Below, piece after piece: positions 25,640 through 38,500 of a DNA stretch of 64,000 nucleotides (position 1 is the first letter of the stretch; every line of letters starts with the position of its first letter). The position numbers were made by a program, and so were the translations under genes. The notes under the pieces are model-generated. The model did no database searches. It was not told the origin of the DNA and saw only the letters and a program-made list of their open reading frames with translations. Source of the DNA: Parelaphostrongylus tenuis (lineage: Eukaryota > Nematoda > Chromadorea > Rhabditida > Metastrongylidae); NCBI GenBank assembly GCA_019055375.1, contig JAHQIW010001244.1:248001-312000 (forward strand). The letters are read 5' to 3'.

Positions 25640-25710
25640 TTTTTCTCAAAACTCGATGGCTAACGTTTCGGCGGCAACGCTTTCGTTAGAGCCTAGACGT
25701 ATAAATCATA
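25640..25710 (-). mobile_element. Penelope-like end fragment with hammerhead-like core
   Basis: The minus strand of 25661-25693 reads CTCTAACGAAAGCGTTGCC then GCCGAAACGTTA. This matches CUGACGA-stem II-GAAAC with one core change (G to A) and one stem II mismatch. Such GCCGAAACGTT motifs are common at ends of Penelope-like elements. The remainder of the element is not recognisable. Confidence 0.4.
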
Positions 25711-26034
25711 CCATACCTGATTACTCGGTTAATATTTCATAAGCATCAAAAATCTAATAGAACAGAAATCAACAGTCTAGTATTCTGAAAAACCCCACTT
25801 TTTTTGCTTTTTAGACTGGTCTAGTGTTACACGATTTATCAATGAACCGCTCTCAGACTAGGAGATGAATCGAAATAAAGTGCCATATCACTTGTTATGT
25901 TTAGGCATTTCCTCTCCTATTCATTTCCGGTCGTTTGCGGCAAGGGTTTGAGTTGTAATGTAGAAGTTGATGATTTGCACCTAGGAAAAGGTAGACAACA
26001 TTCATTACATTAGGGAAAATTTCGTTTACACCTT

Positions 26035-26048
26035 CCCCCCCCCCCCCC
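26035..26048. repeat. Poly(C) run
   Basis: Fourteen consecutive C on the plus strand, unusual in this AT-rich sequence. Length may be assembly-dependent. Confidence 0.9.
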
Positions 26049-28984
26049 GACCGAAAAAGTAGGGGGATGAAGTAATGAGCATAGATAGGTAGGATTCATC
26101 AATTTTGAGCTGACATAGGATTTCAGTGGAACAGAAGTATTGTCATGTCGACATGTATGATATTTGTGAGTTGCTGAAATGGCAGGCTGCCGACTACGAC
26201 GCACTGCCAGACGACGAAGTCCTTAGGCGCTATCTGTACCCCTGAATTTTTGCAGCGGCGGATGCTCCCATTAGGTGAGTATATGATATATGGCAGGGAC
26301 GAGCCGCATTGTCTCAGACGCGTGGCGTACATATTAGGAATGATTACAGTGACACCAGTGGGGAAGTAGCCAGAACTACTCTAACTGCCCCTGCCATGAG
26401 TAATGCACCGCTATTAGAAAACAATCGTATCACAATAACAATGTCTTGAGTGTGAGCCAATGAAGGAAAGTAGGAAAGGATGGCCAACATACACAGAGCT
26501 GGATGACATATGCGATAGGTCACATCGAAAACCACATATTCAAATTTAATGCACGAGAAGATAAGGAAAATGAAATAGAGAGAGGAAGAGTGCAGGAGCA
26601 AAGAGCTCAGTAGAAGGATGTGGGCTGGTGCTCCTCATCGTGCTCGTCGTTACGTGCAGGTGTAGACGTAGACCATAGACTTATCCCTTCGAAGTGGCTG
26701 ACTGTTCGCTTAGATTGCACTCACATGATTGCCGTTGCTGGCTGTCATCTAGTTGGAGAGTTGGCAAAAGGTTAATTGGTCCTCGAATGGCACGACGCGA
26801 TGGTAGAAGAACAACCGCTTCGCGTACTATTTCCTGAAAGTTTGTGACAAACTCTCGTAATCTTCCAATCTTTCACAAATGTCGTGGTCTTGCTGGATCA
26901 CTTAATAGTACTATACTATCCTCTTCAGGAGTATATTTTGATCATCTTTTTGGCAATACACGCTGGTGATCTTTATAGAGCGATATTAGGTGATACGATT
27001 TCTGAAATCTTCAAAATTTTTCTGTGAGTACACAAGATGATCTTAAAACCTCTATAACTTATGTTTTGTTTTCAGTAGAGTTTGCGCGTTCAATGGAAGG
27101 TAGGACGAGTCATTTATTTCGTCAGCGTTATCGTCATTTGTGAATGAGATACTAATTTATTTAGGAGAGGGTCTGCGAGTACTTCATAAGCGCTACAATC
27201 TCGTGATATGAGTTGTAATTCACTGTCCATGCACTTTACATGTCGAAAACTCGAAAGGTGGTGCCTAATTATGACTGCGCAAGAATTCAAACACCTAGTG
27301 AGAGTATGGTATTGCGAATCATGGAAGACCGTGGGATTGAAAGAAAGAAACGATTTGCGTGTTCTATCTTCTTTCGTTGGATGTTAGGTTTACGTGCTCG
27401 ATTGAGAATATCAGTTTTGACTGCTGTGCTATGACTTGTATTCTGTTGCTTTATAATACTTTGATTATGCTGCAGATGCATTATGGAATCGTTGGCATGC
27501 TCGGGGAGTGCAGTTTTTCACGCTTGTGCAATTTTGCATGTTATGTTCTATAGCTTGCTTGTGGGTGTATATATAAAGGCAATTCGTCAAATTTTTCTTC
27601 CTTTTTGACGCAGTGAGCGAGAGCAGTGCTAATTTGCACAACTTGCGATCAACATCGATCTCACTTGTTCATTCCTCATCCTTCTGTATATGGCACGCCT
27701 CTTCTTCCTTCTGCTGAATCTGTGAGAACATGTTGCCGCTTTATACTCTCTGTATTTTTGTCAAGTTTTTGCTTTTTCCTGTGCGTACGTATCTAAAAGG
27801 TTGGGAAGGAGATGAAGCAAGGATGAAAATCTAATATGTGGTTCATCCTTTTTTATCAATGTCCATAGCTGATACATCCAAACTGGATGGGAGGGGGGAG
27901 AGGAGGTTGAACAGTGAACTTATTATATCGATCGTTTCAAGGGTTCTTGATAAGATGCTCAAATTTCACTATATCTTACAATTGTTATTTGAGTTGAAAG
28001 TCTCGTCAGTCGGGCAGAACCCTTCGTCTTTTAGCCAATTCTCTCGAGGTGCTCCAACCTCCACACCAAAAGTAGGCAACGATGAGCGATTTGCACTATT
28101 CGTCAAGTAAAAATCACGAGATCGGGAGTGCTGTACACTCGATTGTTCTTGGCTTTCTGAAATATGATATACCGTGACAACACCACGAAAGAAGTGGTTA
28201 ACAGGCGAAGGGCTCTGCCCAACTAACGAGACTGTCAAGGTCGAAACAAATGTATCGGACTGTACGTGAGGCCATTAACAGACCACATGACAAGTTTGCT
28301 TGAATAACAATTATTAGAGTGGACTTATTTTCGCTGGTATCGATGCAAAGATCGTTTTTTACGGATAATATTTAGGTCTTCTAGACATAGTTTTGGTTTC
28401 TACAACGGCTTCATCATAACATTGTGTGCAAAAAGGATTAGCAAATGTTGGTAGTTGTCCGCGCTCTATCCGTCAAGTGGGACCTTTCATGATACGCGTT
28501 CCTCATTATGAGAGTCAAATGTAACTCAAATGTAATTTGCCTTCGCCTATTGTAAGTAGATGAAACTCTTGTGTGAGTTCTTCATCAATAGAAGACGATC
28601 CGGCTTCTGATTCTAATAAGAGGGAGACTTTCTATAATTGTTTTGTAGCAGAAATCAATACAGTCATTTGTCCCGTAGGTGACAAGACTCACTGTGTACT
28701 TGCAATAGATTTAATCGGTCTGGTTTTGACGACTCTTTGTTGGCCGACAAGATTTAAGTTCGAAGGAGCTAGACATGCCTGATTATTTGCTTTCTTCTGG
28801 TGGTATTCATGTCATTTTTAGAACTTTTGGAGATGTTGCAAATAACCTTTTTTCTGGTTATGAGTAGAAACACCATGAAGTGCGGCGAGCATAGTTGTTG
28901 CATATTTGGCACGAACCTGCTTTATAATTCAAAGTTTGGTGATATTTTGAACCACAGTTATCGCAAAGATTATGCATGCGTTTG

Positions 28985-30230
28985 AATTTTATTTTTTCTC
29001 GGGAAGTTCGTAATCTATCACAGTCAGTTGGTAGATGCCCTGTTGTGTTGCAATAAAAGCATAGACGTGTTCTTCGTTGGTAGGTATATTGAGCAGTTTT
29101 GGATTCGTTGTAAAGTGGACTTTTCCGTTCAACTTGATTTCTAGCCCGAATTCTTTGATTGTATATTCACTGATCTTTGAGAGTGCTTCGGTTGTGCACA
29201 ATTCATCTGATCCTGCTTGATTAGTCTGATCCAGAGCGTGTCTTTGGATATTTCTTGGAGAATTTCTGAGGAGTTGTTGTTGGAAGTGCACGCTGTCGAC
29301 CACTTCTCTTTTCCATTGTTGGTTGATTATCGAGAGAAGAGATTCACATTAGATTTCTTGATGTTTTAGACGTTCTCTCAACGCTTTTTCTATGTGTAGT
29401 CGGTGCAGTGGTTGTTCGACGACAACTTTTTCTGTTGCCGTACTTGTTCTTCGAATGGGTTATCACTATCTAAACGATTCTCGTGAAATTTTCGTACTGC
29501 ATGACAATTGCTTCAGCGTTTGATTCGATAGTATCTAGCAGAAAGTTCTTTTTGTGATAATCATCCGTATCTCATGAATTTACAGTAGTTCAATTGCTCC
29601 TCAAAATCCTTCCCATCCCCATTTTTCTCCACTGAACTTGGGGATTGGAATGGTTGATAAGTTAACGAGCGGTGCGTTATGGCTTGCGATGTTCGCGGTG
29701 CTGATGTTCATGCACTGCAGTGCGTCCTGAAGCTGTAGAAGCTTTTTTTGATGACATAGTGCTCTGTTGAAGAGGTCGACAGCTTTTTCTGTTTCTTCCT
29801 CAACTGCCCTGTGGGGTCTTTTCCTGACGCATTATTGGGGCTCATTTGGTCGGCCGGTGCATAATTTTTGCTTAGTGCAACTTGGACTGTGCTCATGTTC
29901 GATTCAAGGCTAATATTTGCTTGCCGTAGTTTTTCTTGCAATGTGTTAACACATTCTTCTCGTTATTCTCCATCAATGGAAGTTCTGGTGGGTTTCTAAT
30001 GAAATCTTCGTTGTCGTCCAAAATAGGCCACGAGACAGTAGTCGCCTTTGATAATGCTTTCTGGCGTGCGGAGAGGTGTGGATGTCGTTCTGTGTATCGT
30101 ATTAATGCACTTCGTTATGACTTTGCCGCTTTAAGATTGTCACTGGAGTGCGAATATGTGGAAATTCACGAAATTGGGAGGGATTTCGTTATATGTATTA
30201 GTGACAGATATTAGCAATTGATAGAATTGA
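28985..30230 (-). mobile_element. BEL/Pao-like LTR retrotransposon, gag remnant
   Basis: Minus-strand frames carry a coiled-coil-like segment (LQEKLRQANISLESN near 29900), then LSTIPIPKFSGEKWGW near 29610-29670. The IP-P-FSG-x-W-W pattern is typical of gag of BEL/Pao and related nematode LTR elements. A downstream open stretch of 104 codons (28989-29303) may be more gag. Frameshifts and stops separate the pieces, and no protease, reverse transcriptase or integrase is recognisable. It lies between two similar 90-100-bp direct repeats (25035-25133, 30519-30608) that could be remnants of its ends. Confidence 0.5.
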
Positions 30231-30518
30231 AATCAGCAACTGGGTTGATCTGCATTCTTTACTGAGGTGGCTGTTGGCGGATCTTTTGAAGTGATCCATG
30301 CAGCCGATCGTAGCAGTAGACGAGAATTATCAGATTAAAAAGTTTGAGCCAGTAGACGAGTATAGTAGAATATATTGGCGCGGCAGAATATTGAGACGAT
30401 GGCCTCGATTCGGGAGGTTGATGCACCAAAATTCTAGAACAGGTGCAGAAAAGTGATGTCAGTGGGTGGTAGGCTCAGCTCAAACGACCAATGCACCAAA
30501 ATTTGTAGCAAAAGGCAA

Positions 30519-30608
30519 GAGAGTTTGTTTGATTTTGCCACGCGGGACTTTCATTAGTTACTTCTGCATCAAAAACCTCGTATTTGGATAATTGTTTATC
30601 TTTATAAT
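30519..30608. repeat. Direct repeat, right copy (possible LTR remnant)
   Basis: Right-hand partner of 25035-25133, ending in the same TTTATAAT. The gag remnant lies on its inner side, as expected for the 5' LTR of a minus-strand element. Confidence 0.5.
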
Positions 30609-30861
30609 ACCTTCTCTTTCAAGTGTTTTATCAAAGCCATGCTCAAATCTCAATATATCCCATAATTACTGTTTGGGCCAGCATGCCATGCGGTCGGTTA
30701 AAGGGCGCTTGTACAGCCCGACACACGTGTTTCCGCTTCATCAGTCGGGTAGGCCCTCCGCTTTCAGCCATGCTCTCAGGGTCCCTATATCCCCTATAAA
30801 GAGGTAGACGGCGACGAACGATGTACCCAATCGCCGTCAATCAATATGTTTGATGAAAATC
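30609..30861. repeat. GC-rich repeat with hairpin in the spacer
   Basis: Carries GACGGCGA...TCGCCGTC, an 8-bp stem with a 16-nt loop (near 30807-30838). On the minus strand it has CTGATGAAGC then GGAAACACG and a GTC (30720-30744). It stands out from its surroundings by composition. Probably a mobile element fragment. Confidence 0.4.
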
Positions 30862-31030
30862 GTATAGGAATGTTGTGCTTCCATTGAGAAACAGGGGAAA
30901 TGTGATCCCGCAATTTCGCATCCTTGTGACGTTATTGAGGGAATGGTCTGAAGTGTCCATGCAATCGCTCTCCATATTAGAAACTTTGAAGCGACAGGAT
31001 CATGGTTGATAAGCTACTACTGTAGCAGAA
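30862..31030 (-). pseudogene. GH1 relic: decayed nucleophile exon (exon 13)
   Basis: The block aligns with exon 13 of both GH1 copies and with the start of the next intron (compare 7421-7545 and 39760-39885). Read on the minus strand it keeps CRFKV, then GCATGGACACT (CMDT) and a decayed NDITRMR, but the catalytic TENG has become MESD and the exon's 3' end is scrambled. No other GH1 exon is visible beside it. It lies in the spacer between the two units, just upstream of the RTE element at 31139. It is therefore a leftover of a further GH1 copy rather than a used exon. Confidence 0.72.
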
Positions 31031-31138
31031 CTAATTATTATGCGATTATTGTAGCCAAAATATCAACAAGATTACCACTGCGGTGTAAAAAAATTATTTT
31101 TGTAAATTAGAGGTGTTGATGACCTCTGAAACTATTCA

Positions 31139-34100
31139 TCACTCCGAAACACTTCAAGGACCTCCCTCTTTGAGGGATCCTACCCGGTTAGTCGCGAGGG
31201 CACGTTACGCTTTCCCAGGTGGTGGATAGGAGAATAAACGCGAACCAAAAGCGACCGTGCGCTTTTCAAAGACGCAGAAGGACTTAGGGGATGAGCTCCC
31301 TGCTTCTACAGCGCCGATTTGACAAGACTCTATTTCAATGAGTCAAATCGGACAAAAGCCTGCAATCAAGCTGCTGTGAATTACATGGGAGGCGGTCAGA
31401 AGTCGCCTTCAACAGGTGAGCTCTTCTCGATCCTCCGAGAGAGACTGGCAAGCTACTCGTGAGTAGCCAGCCAACACGTGTCGAGCTTAACAAGCTATAC
31501 TTTGATATCAAAATGCTAGAAAAAGCAATAAATATGGGCCTCATTCTCCTGACCCCAAAAGAGCCCTCGGTACGGCAGCGCTGCGTATGACGAGTATGGA
31601 GATGCTGCTAGAATCTCAGGGCTGAACTATGTTGCTAAGGTGGAAACGGATTAAAATGACGATCTGCACCTATAATGCACGAACGCTTGCTCACGAACCC
31701 GCTGTAGAAGATCTATTGATTTAAGCAAGAAGGATAAGGTGCGACTTCATTGGCCTGGCTGAGACGAGAAGAAGCCATCCTTTTTGCGCTGTTTATGACA
31801 CCGAAGAAAAACTGTTTTTTAGAACATGCGATGGCAAAAGTGTCGGCGGTGTTGGCACCCTCGTCAAATAGATTGTGATCGTGAAGATCCATTCATTTAA
31901 ACAACTAACAATCTTTATCGGACGTTTGAAAAGATGTGGATCAATGCTGGCTTTCACCATTTTCGCTGCTTACGCACTAACATCAAACTATGACGAAAAC
32001 GAAGTCGAAGCGTTTTATATGGACCTTGCAAAGTTCTTCAAAGAAGAGCGTACCTTCTGCAAGCTTATTGTTGGAGATTTTAGCGCAAAAATTGGACCAA
32101 GGAGAACGTCTGAAGAGCGTCACATTGGGACCCACGGACTACTACAGTGGAATGAACAGGGTGAGAGGCTATCTGAGTTTATCATACAACCCAAACCATG
32201 CATGGTAACTCACAATTCCAACAAACCTCACTCTCAACGGTAGACGTGAGAGTCTCTCAATGAAGAGTACTATAACGAAATAGACCACTTAGTAAATCGA
32301 AGACTTTGCCTGTCCCATGTCGCTGTTGTTCTAAGTTCTACACGGGATCAGACCATCGCCTCCGCGCAACGTTCCGTTTTTCGTTGAAAGGAGAGAAAGC
32401 CGCAAAATTCAAACAACGAAACCCCAGAACTACCATAAACTGAGATTATTTGAATAAATAGTCGCCTGTTGAGAAGATACCGTTGTCGACAACATCGACG
32501 AAGAATACGATCGACTCGTAGAATATCTCCACGTTAGCGCTATGAAAGCGGAGAATCCGAAAGCCGCGAAGAGACGGTTGTCTCCGCAGACACTCGAGCT
32601 GACACGTCAACGTGGAAGCGCATGAGCTACAGGCAACCGAACCTCACGTCCACTTGAGAAATGCTGCAGAGAAGCGATAAAAGAAGAATTCAAAGAGGGA
32701 CTATGCTGCTGCCATGGCAGAAGCTGCAGAAGGAGGGAAGAGCATTCTGAAATCCCAGCGAAGCTTCCCCAATTACATGACCGCGATGACAGCACTTCGA
32801 CCCTCTGATGTGGCACTTACAGTCCCTAGAAGGGTATTAGAGAAAACCGTTCACCAGTACTACTCGGATCTCTTCGCTAACCTTGTCCTCTTCCCGCTAT
32901 ATTAGGTGAAAGAAGATGAATAAGTTGATCACCGGTCCTCCTTTCTGAAACTCGACAAGCAACATCGTCGATTATGACAGAACAACACACGGCCTAGACA
33001 GGATTAGACCAGAACAACTGAGGAACCTACTGCCAGCTCTCGTCAATACCCTGGCTCGGTTCTTCACTCGCTACCTATCAGAATGCAAGGTTCCCAATCA
33101 ACAAAAAGCTATCAAGACCGTGTTGTTGTTCAGAAAGGAAGACCTTTACAACATAGACAATTATCTCCAATCTGCTTGCTGTCCGTTGTCTATAAAATCT
33201 TCACTCGAGTCATCCTAAAGAGAATTGACAGATTACTGGACGAAGGATAGCAATGCGAACAAGAAGCAGGGCTGTGAAAAGAATTTAGTCCACAGACCAC
33301 ATCCACGCAGTTGCAAGACTCATTGAAGTTTCACGAGAGTACAAAATACCGCCCTGTCTCACTTTCATCGATTTGAAGAAAAGCTTTGACTCCCTGGAAA
33401 CAGAAGCGGTTATTAAGGCTCTGGACAACGAGGGCGTCCCTACTCGGTACGTAACGATCTTTCGTGAGCCACATAAAGATTTCACGACTAAAATGTCGCC
33501 CTTCTACAACAATATCACCGTTGACGTGAAAAGAGGGGATCGACAAGGCGATACAATTTTGCCAAAATTATTTACTGCCGCCCTTCAAGATATCATGTGA
33601 ACGTTAGAATTGAACGATGTGGGAGTGAAAATCGACGGTCGACACTTAAACCATCTTCGCTTTGCTGATGATATCGTTCTCCTAACACCAAGCATCAGCC
33701 AAGCAGAACGAATGTTGACCGATTTTGATAACGCCTGTGGAAAGATTGGCCTCCAACTAAATCTGACAAAACGATGTTCATGGGGAACGGATAGGTTTCG
33801 AGTGCCCCATTCACGCTCAACAAAACGACAGTCTCCGAACGCTCCAGTTATGTCTATCTAGGTCGTGGAATCAACATGATGAACGACTTAGCTGCAGAGT
33901 TAAGCAGGAGGAAACGAGCGGCTTGGGGAACGTTTAAGAGCATCCAGAATGTAGTGAAGAAGACCAAGAACATCCGACTCCTTGCCCACCTTTTCGACTT
34001 GACAATGATTCCTGCCCTCATGTATGCATCAGAAACCTGGTGGCTACGTAAGAAGTATGAAAGATTACTTGGCGTTATTGAACGCGCATTCGAAAGGTTG

Positions 34101-34480
34101 ATGCTAGGAGAATCCCGTATCTCGCAAATGAGAGAAAGGATCCGAAGTTCCGACCTACGTCAACGATTAAAATCAAAGACACCGTTCTACACGTCAGGAT
34201 ATCGAAATTAAGGTTTGCTAAATATGTGACGCGCTTCAACGACAACCTATGGACGAGACCCGTTACCGACTGGATTCCTCAGGATATCAAGCGCTTTTCA
34301 GAGAGCACGCCCGACTTTTCCACGAAAAGCCTAGAGAAGAGATATGATCTAGATAATCTCTAGAGCGAGGGAGACCCACTGCGCTATTCTTGCACGCGAT
34401 AAGGAAAAATGGAAGTGTTCTTGGTGCACGCTTGAGCCATCTGACGGTCAACAGATAATGCAGGTGATAAAAATAAATTC
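31139..34480 (+). mobile_element. RTE-clade non-LTR retrotransposon, near full length, decayed
   Basis: The element starts with a GC-rich leader containing the hairpin CCCTCTTTGAGGG. An APE-type endonuclease domain begins near 31656 ([10 protein letters not shown], then LAETRRSHPF). A linker follows, then a reverse transcriptase with LTFIDLKKSFDSLE near 33360 and the catalytic FADD at 33661-33672. The C-terminal region continues to about 34440. It ends without a long poly(A), with GATAATGCAGGTGATAAA. Several stops and frameshifts (for example in the endonuclease near 31720) make it inactive. Overall order and length fit a single-ORF RTE element of about 3.3 kb. It lies in the spacer between the GH1 units, next to the GH1 relic. 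Confidence 0.88.
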
Positions 34481-34599
34481 GAAAGACTAAGCTCTGTACA
34501 CATAGATATAAGACAAATTTTCTTCTAAAATGTCAACAGAAAAGACCTAGACATCTCTACGAAACGGGAAAAAGTCTCCAGTAACTATTAAAAATCCGC

Positions 34600-35070
34600 A
34601 TTCTAACGAACAGCGCAGGTGAAACGGTCCTTCTAAAAACCGAGAACATTTGCTGAATTTCCGAAATTTGTGCTATCGATGACTGTGATCAGTACAAGGA
34701 AACAGCTCGCCCTGCGATAAATACGCACGAAAACGCACGATAACGAGCAGAGCGTGTGAAACACAATTTTATTTTCTTTCCTATAGCGCTGTGAAAAGCT
34801 TTTTGGATGGCAATTATGTTTTTGAATTTACCGATATTCGCACTATCAATTGGCTAGTGACAGTTCAGGAAAAGCTTTCTCTCCAGCGAAACATAAGCGC
34901 GATAATGTGCGATGGAACCTAATCTAATTTTAGTACTACCGCGCTCTAAAAGCACCGTTTGGATAAGCAAGTGTGTTCTTGTATTTCGAAATATTTGAGC
35001 TTTCGATTGTCCACTAATTATCTAGTGAAAAGTTTTTGATCAGCAAGAGAGATTCCTTCAAAATCCTTCT
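34600..35070. repeat. Degenerate tandem repeat, unit about 165 bp
   Basis: Three successive units are visible, with equivalent points near 34655, 34824 and 34984 (AATTTCCGAAATTTGTGC-type, then a CTATCGATTGGC-type stretch, then CCAGCGAAACATAAGCG). Copies of the same unit are scattered throughout the window. Confidence 0.6.
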
Positions 35071-35336
35071 CTGATGACGGAGAAACACTGCGCTTTCATC
35101 ATTCCACAACATGCTGTGTCATTTCCTTGGGTAGTAAGTTTGAGACCTCTTGAAAAAATCATCAGCGATTTGTTTCCAGTAACAGCTAAGATTTGCCCAA
35201 TTGGTATGTGGATCGATCACTTAATAAAAAGAATCCTTCTAAACTTCATTTGATTCATTGATCTTTTCACATATTAGCTGATACTGACAAGTATAATTTA
35301 TTAAGTGCAGTTATTACGTATTTTCAGCCTGTAATA

Positions 35337-35342
35337 TTTATT
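35337..35342 (-). terminator. Candidate polyadenylation signal of GH1 copy B
   Basis: AATAAA on the minus strand, about 165 nt after the copy B stop. The aligned position in copy A reads AATAAG, so copy A may have lost its main poly(A) signal. The match is short and the distance plausible. Confidence 0.35.
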
Positions 35343-35506
35343 CCACGCAAAAGTGAATCGTTTCTACATTTTCAGAATAACTCAGAGTGACCGGAAGAAA
35401 ATTGGCAGCTCCAGCAAATTTGTCTAAGTGCCCCATACGCAGTCTGAAAAACCATCATCTTCGAATTATTGTCAGAGCAGGTGTAAGTTTAATATGTAAG
35501 TGCAAA

Positions 35507-38500
35507 CTAAGAAACAAAAAGCTGTATTAACTTATCTTCAATAAGAGCGACCGAATTGTTGCGAATAATTTCGGTATACATTATAGCAGATTGTTTCGGT
35601 GTGCGAGTACGGGCGGGTGATGTGAAATCTACCTTGAAACGAACAAATATCGGAGAAGAATGGGAGAATATCTTCAGGATCAAAAATATAGAAATGTCTT
35701 TCCCATTTTCATTAACAATGCTGTCTAACAATTTATACTGCTCCTGAAAAAATCGCTCTAATATACTTTTTGATACAGTCTATTTTGAGTGGGTCAAATA
35801 GCAAGAAAAAGGAGATAAAGGAAAAGAACGGATCACCGTGATTTTGTTGGAAAGACGGCTTGGTACCATAGCGGCAAAGAAACGTGCGAGCCTCCAATTT
35901 GAATCATAACCTAACCTCGACCGTTTAGATAGACCTCGCTCAAAACAGTGATAATCTGATAACGTGTTATCTCTAGTTTGACTTCTGATCAAACAAGACA
36001 AGCTTCCAGTATTTATATGGTTGCAGACTTGTTACTGAGGAGCCCTTTCTAGACCACAGAGTATGATGGCTGCTTGTAGTGAAGACCCGAGATTTCTGTC
36101 ACCCGTAATGCACGTCATCTCAATTCTTTTAGAAATAAATGGAATGCGTAAGCAAAACCAAAGCGTCATGGAGGCAACATCCGTATGGAAATAAAGGAAA
36201 CGCTATAGGTGCAGATAAAATATGACGTGCAAAAATGCCTTGAGGAAATGCTATTACAACTCTAACTGAAAAGAGCTTTATTACCATTTCTAGGGCAGGG
36301 CGAGAATTCTACTATTAGTAATCTTTTCAACTGACTATATAACACGTTCAGTTCGCTTTCAGTAACTGTAAAGATTGGTGAGTAGCTTTCAGCAGACTTT
36401 ATTGGCACTTTATTGATCCGTCTTCAGTGTTTTTCACTGTGCTGATCAAAGTGATTCTAACACTCAATTCGTTTTCTCAATAAAAGCGGAATTTTTAATG
36501 TAGCAAACAAGAATAAAGTGGCCAGGTACGACGCAAGCACTTTCTTTGAGGTGATTTATTCAAAAACAGCTCTGAATACGACAAAGCGACATATTTAGCA
36601 TTCTTTTCAAAATACTCTTCTCAAAAATTATAAAGTGATGCGCTACCGACTGGCGAGTGGCGGTCTTCCAACCGTTTGCCTGTTGTAGATCGGTCTAATG
36701 AAATTTTATGAGATCACTATCCCAAAAAAGCACAGAATTTGACGATTGAAAGAAGTGTTTGATATTCCGTGAAGCTGGAGATTCGATTACTTCTCAAGGG
36801 TTTTCTTACCGTCTGACGTCGCGAAATCGAACGCCCAGTGTGCGCGATACTAGGATGGAGCATTGCAGACTGAGATATTGTTGTCTTTTGGAGTCGCGAC
36901 GGCAGCCTAGTCGAAAAATCTCTTAGCTGGCCAACAATAGAGACAGTCGCCGGCTCATGGATACTAAAGCAGTATTTGACACCTGACGACTGATTCGTGG
37001 TATGGCACATATTTCTGGTACTGAGTTGTTGTTAACCTGGATTTTGGGCAGAAACAACGGACTTTTTCCGTCTTGGGAAACTTTGCTTGGGATCAGACCG
37101 CGGTGTATGGGCGTAACGGCTGCAGAAAACAAAACTAATGCCAATAAGCGATTATCCAGTCATTAGAAATTATTATTGGTTCTTCTCGGTTATAAGGAAG
37201 CGGTATTTCTCCGTTATCTGCTCTGCGTCCCGGCCCCTTGTAAAAAAAGTATTTCTCGGTCATTCAATGTTCAAATAGTCGTCCGAGGCCATAAATCCAA
37301 AAAAAAATTTGAATGGTCCATCTCGTCTTCAAAAGAGCCTTTTTTTTCGTGCTGAAAGAGCAAAAATGGAATTTTGTCTCTCATTGAGAGATTACTCGAC
37401 CACTACTTTTCCTTCAAGAGATTTAGAAACCTATCGATAGACCAAATCTTTGGGATTGCAAGAATTTATTTGATTTTCATAATGGACCTGATATGATGTT
37501 GTAACAGCCGAAAGAATATTGTGTTTCGCAAAAAATGTTCCGCTACAATTATCCTCTCCTCACTTCGATCCCTTGCAAAAAACCTATTTTTTGATAGTTT
37601 GTAATATGTGAATAATAAGTCGATAGCTCATATCAGAAAAATTCCAATGGTATACTTCGCTTTCAAGAAGGTTTTTTTTGCGCTGAAAAGGCAAAACAAT
37701 ATTTTGCTTCCCATCCAAAGATTTCTCGTTGGTCAGAGCCTCTCTCTTGTAGTTTTCATATAGAATCTCTCTTAGAAAGGAGAAAAAATTTCCGATCGAA
37801 TAAGAAGTTGCGCCTCACATGCCTAATCCGTTCGGTCATCGATCGATTGCTTCCCTAGATCGCTATGTTAGCCAGCAAACATGTCGCCGACTATGTGAAA
37901 CTACAACTTATTTTCGCTGCTAAACTAAGCTTTAGTGAAATGGTCTTAATAAAATAAGCACAGCGTTGCTCTCATTCAAATTCACGCCATCGAATGACTA
38001 TTTAACAGTTCAAAGAAAGAGCCTTGTACAGCAAGGTGTTAATTACAGGTGTTTTCTTTCTACTACAGCGCAATCAAATGAGCTTTTTCAAGATGTAAAC
38101 ACATGTTTATATTCCTCAAGACTTGTGCTTTCAAAAGAGCACCAACACTCTAAGGAAGGAGCTTTGTCCTGCAAAATATGTGAGAATAAGGAAAAAAACA
38201 AGCTTGGTCATGCAAAACATAATTTTATCCTTGATTTTACAGCGTAATAAGAGGGTGTATTGATAAACCGCTACGAGTCGTGCTAGCCAGAAATTCAAGC
38301 TTTCGACTGATTACTAACATTTCCATGAATAATCTATGTGCAGTGAATGAGGTCAAACATTCATTTGTTCTCATATGACCAAGAAGTACCTTTTATTCGG
38401 CTCCGTACGATTACTAGGTCATTATTGTTCATAAATTTGAGCCAGTCGAATAGAGTAGAGGTTCCAAAACGTGGTGTAAGTAGATTAAGTTCTTAATTGA

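Larger units (their letters stand above)
25134..28984. other. Spacer between GH1 units, left part: no gene seen
   Basis: Unique-looking AT-rich sequence apart from the Penelope-like end (25640-25710) and the poly(C) run. Open frames such as 26344-26601, 27240-27434 and 27838-28110 are short, overlap others and show no motif. It could include the decayed pol region of the element whose gag lies at 28985-30230. Confidence 0.35.

Noticed and set aside
34600..35070. CRISPR-like array
   Set aside because: Repeat units are degenerate, about 165 bp, without constant short repeats or spacers, and the genome is eukaryotic.
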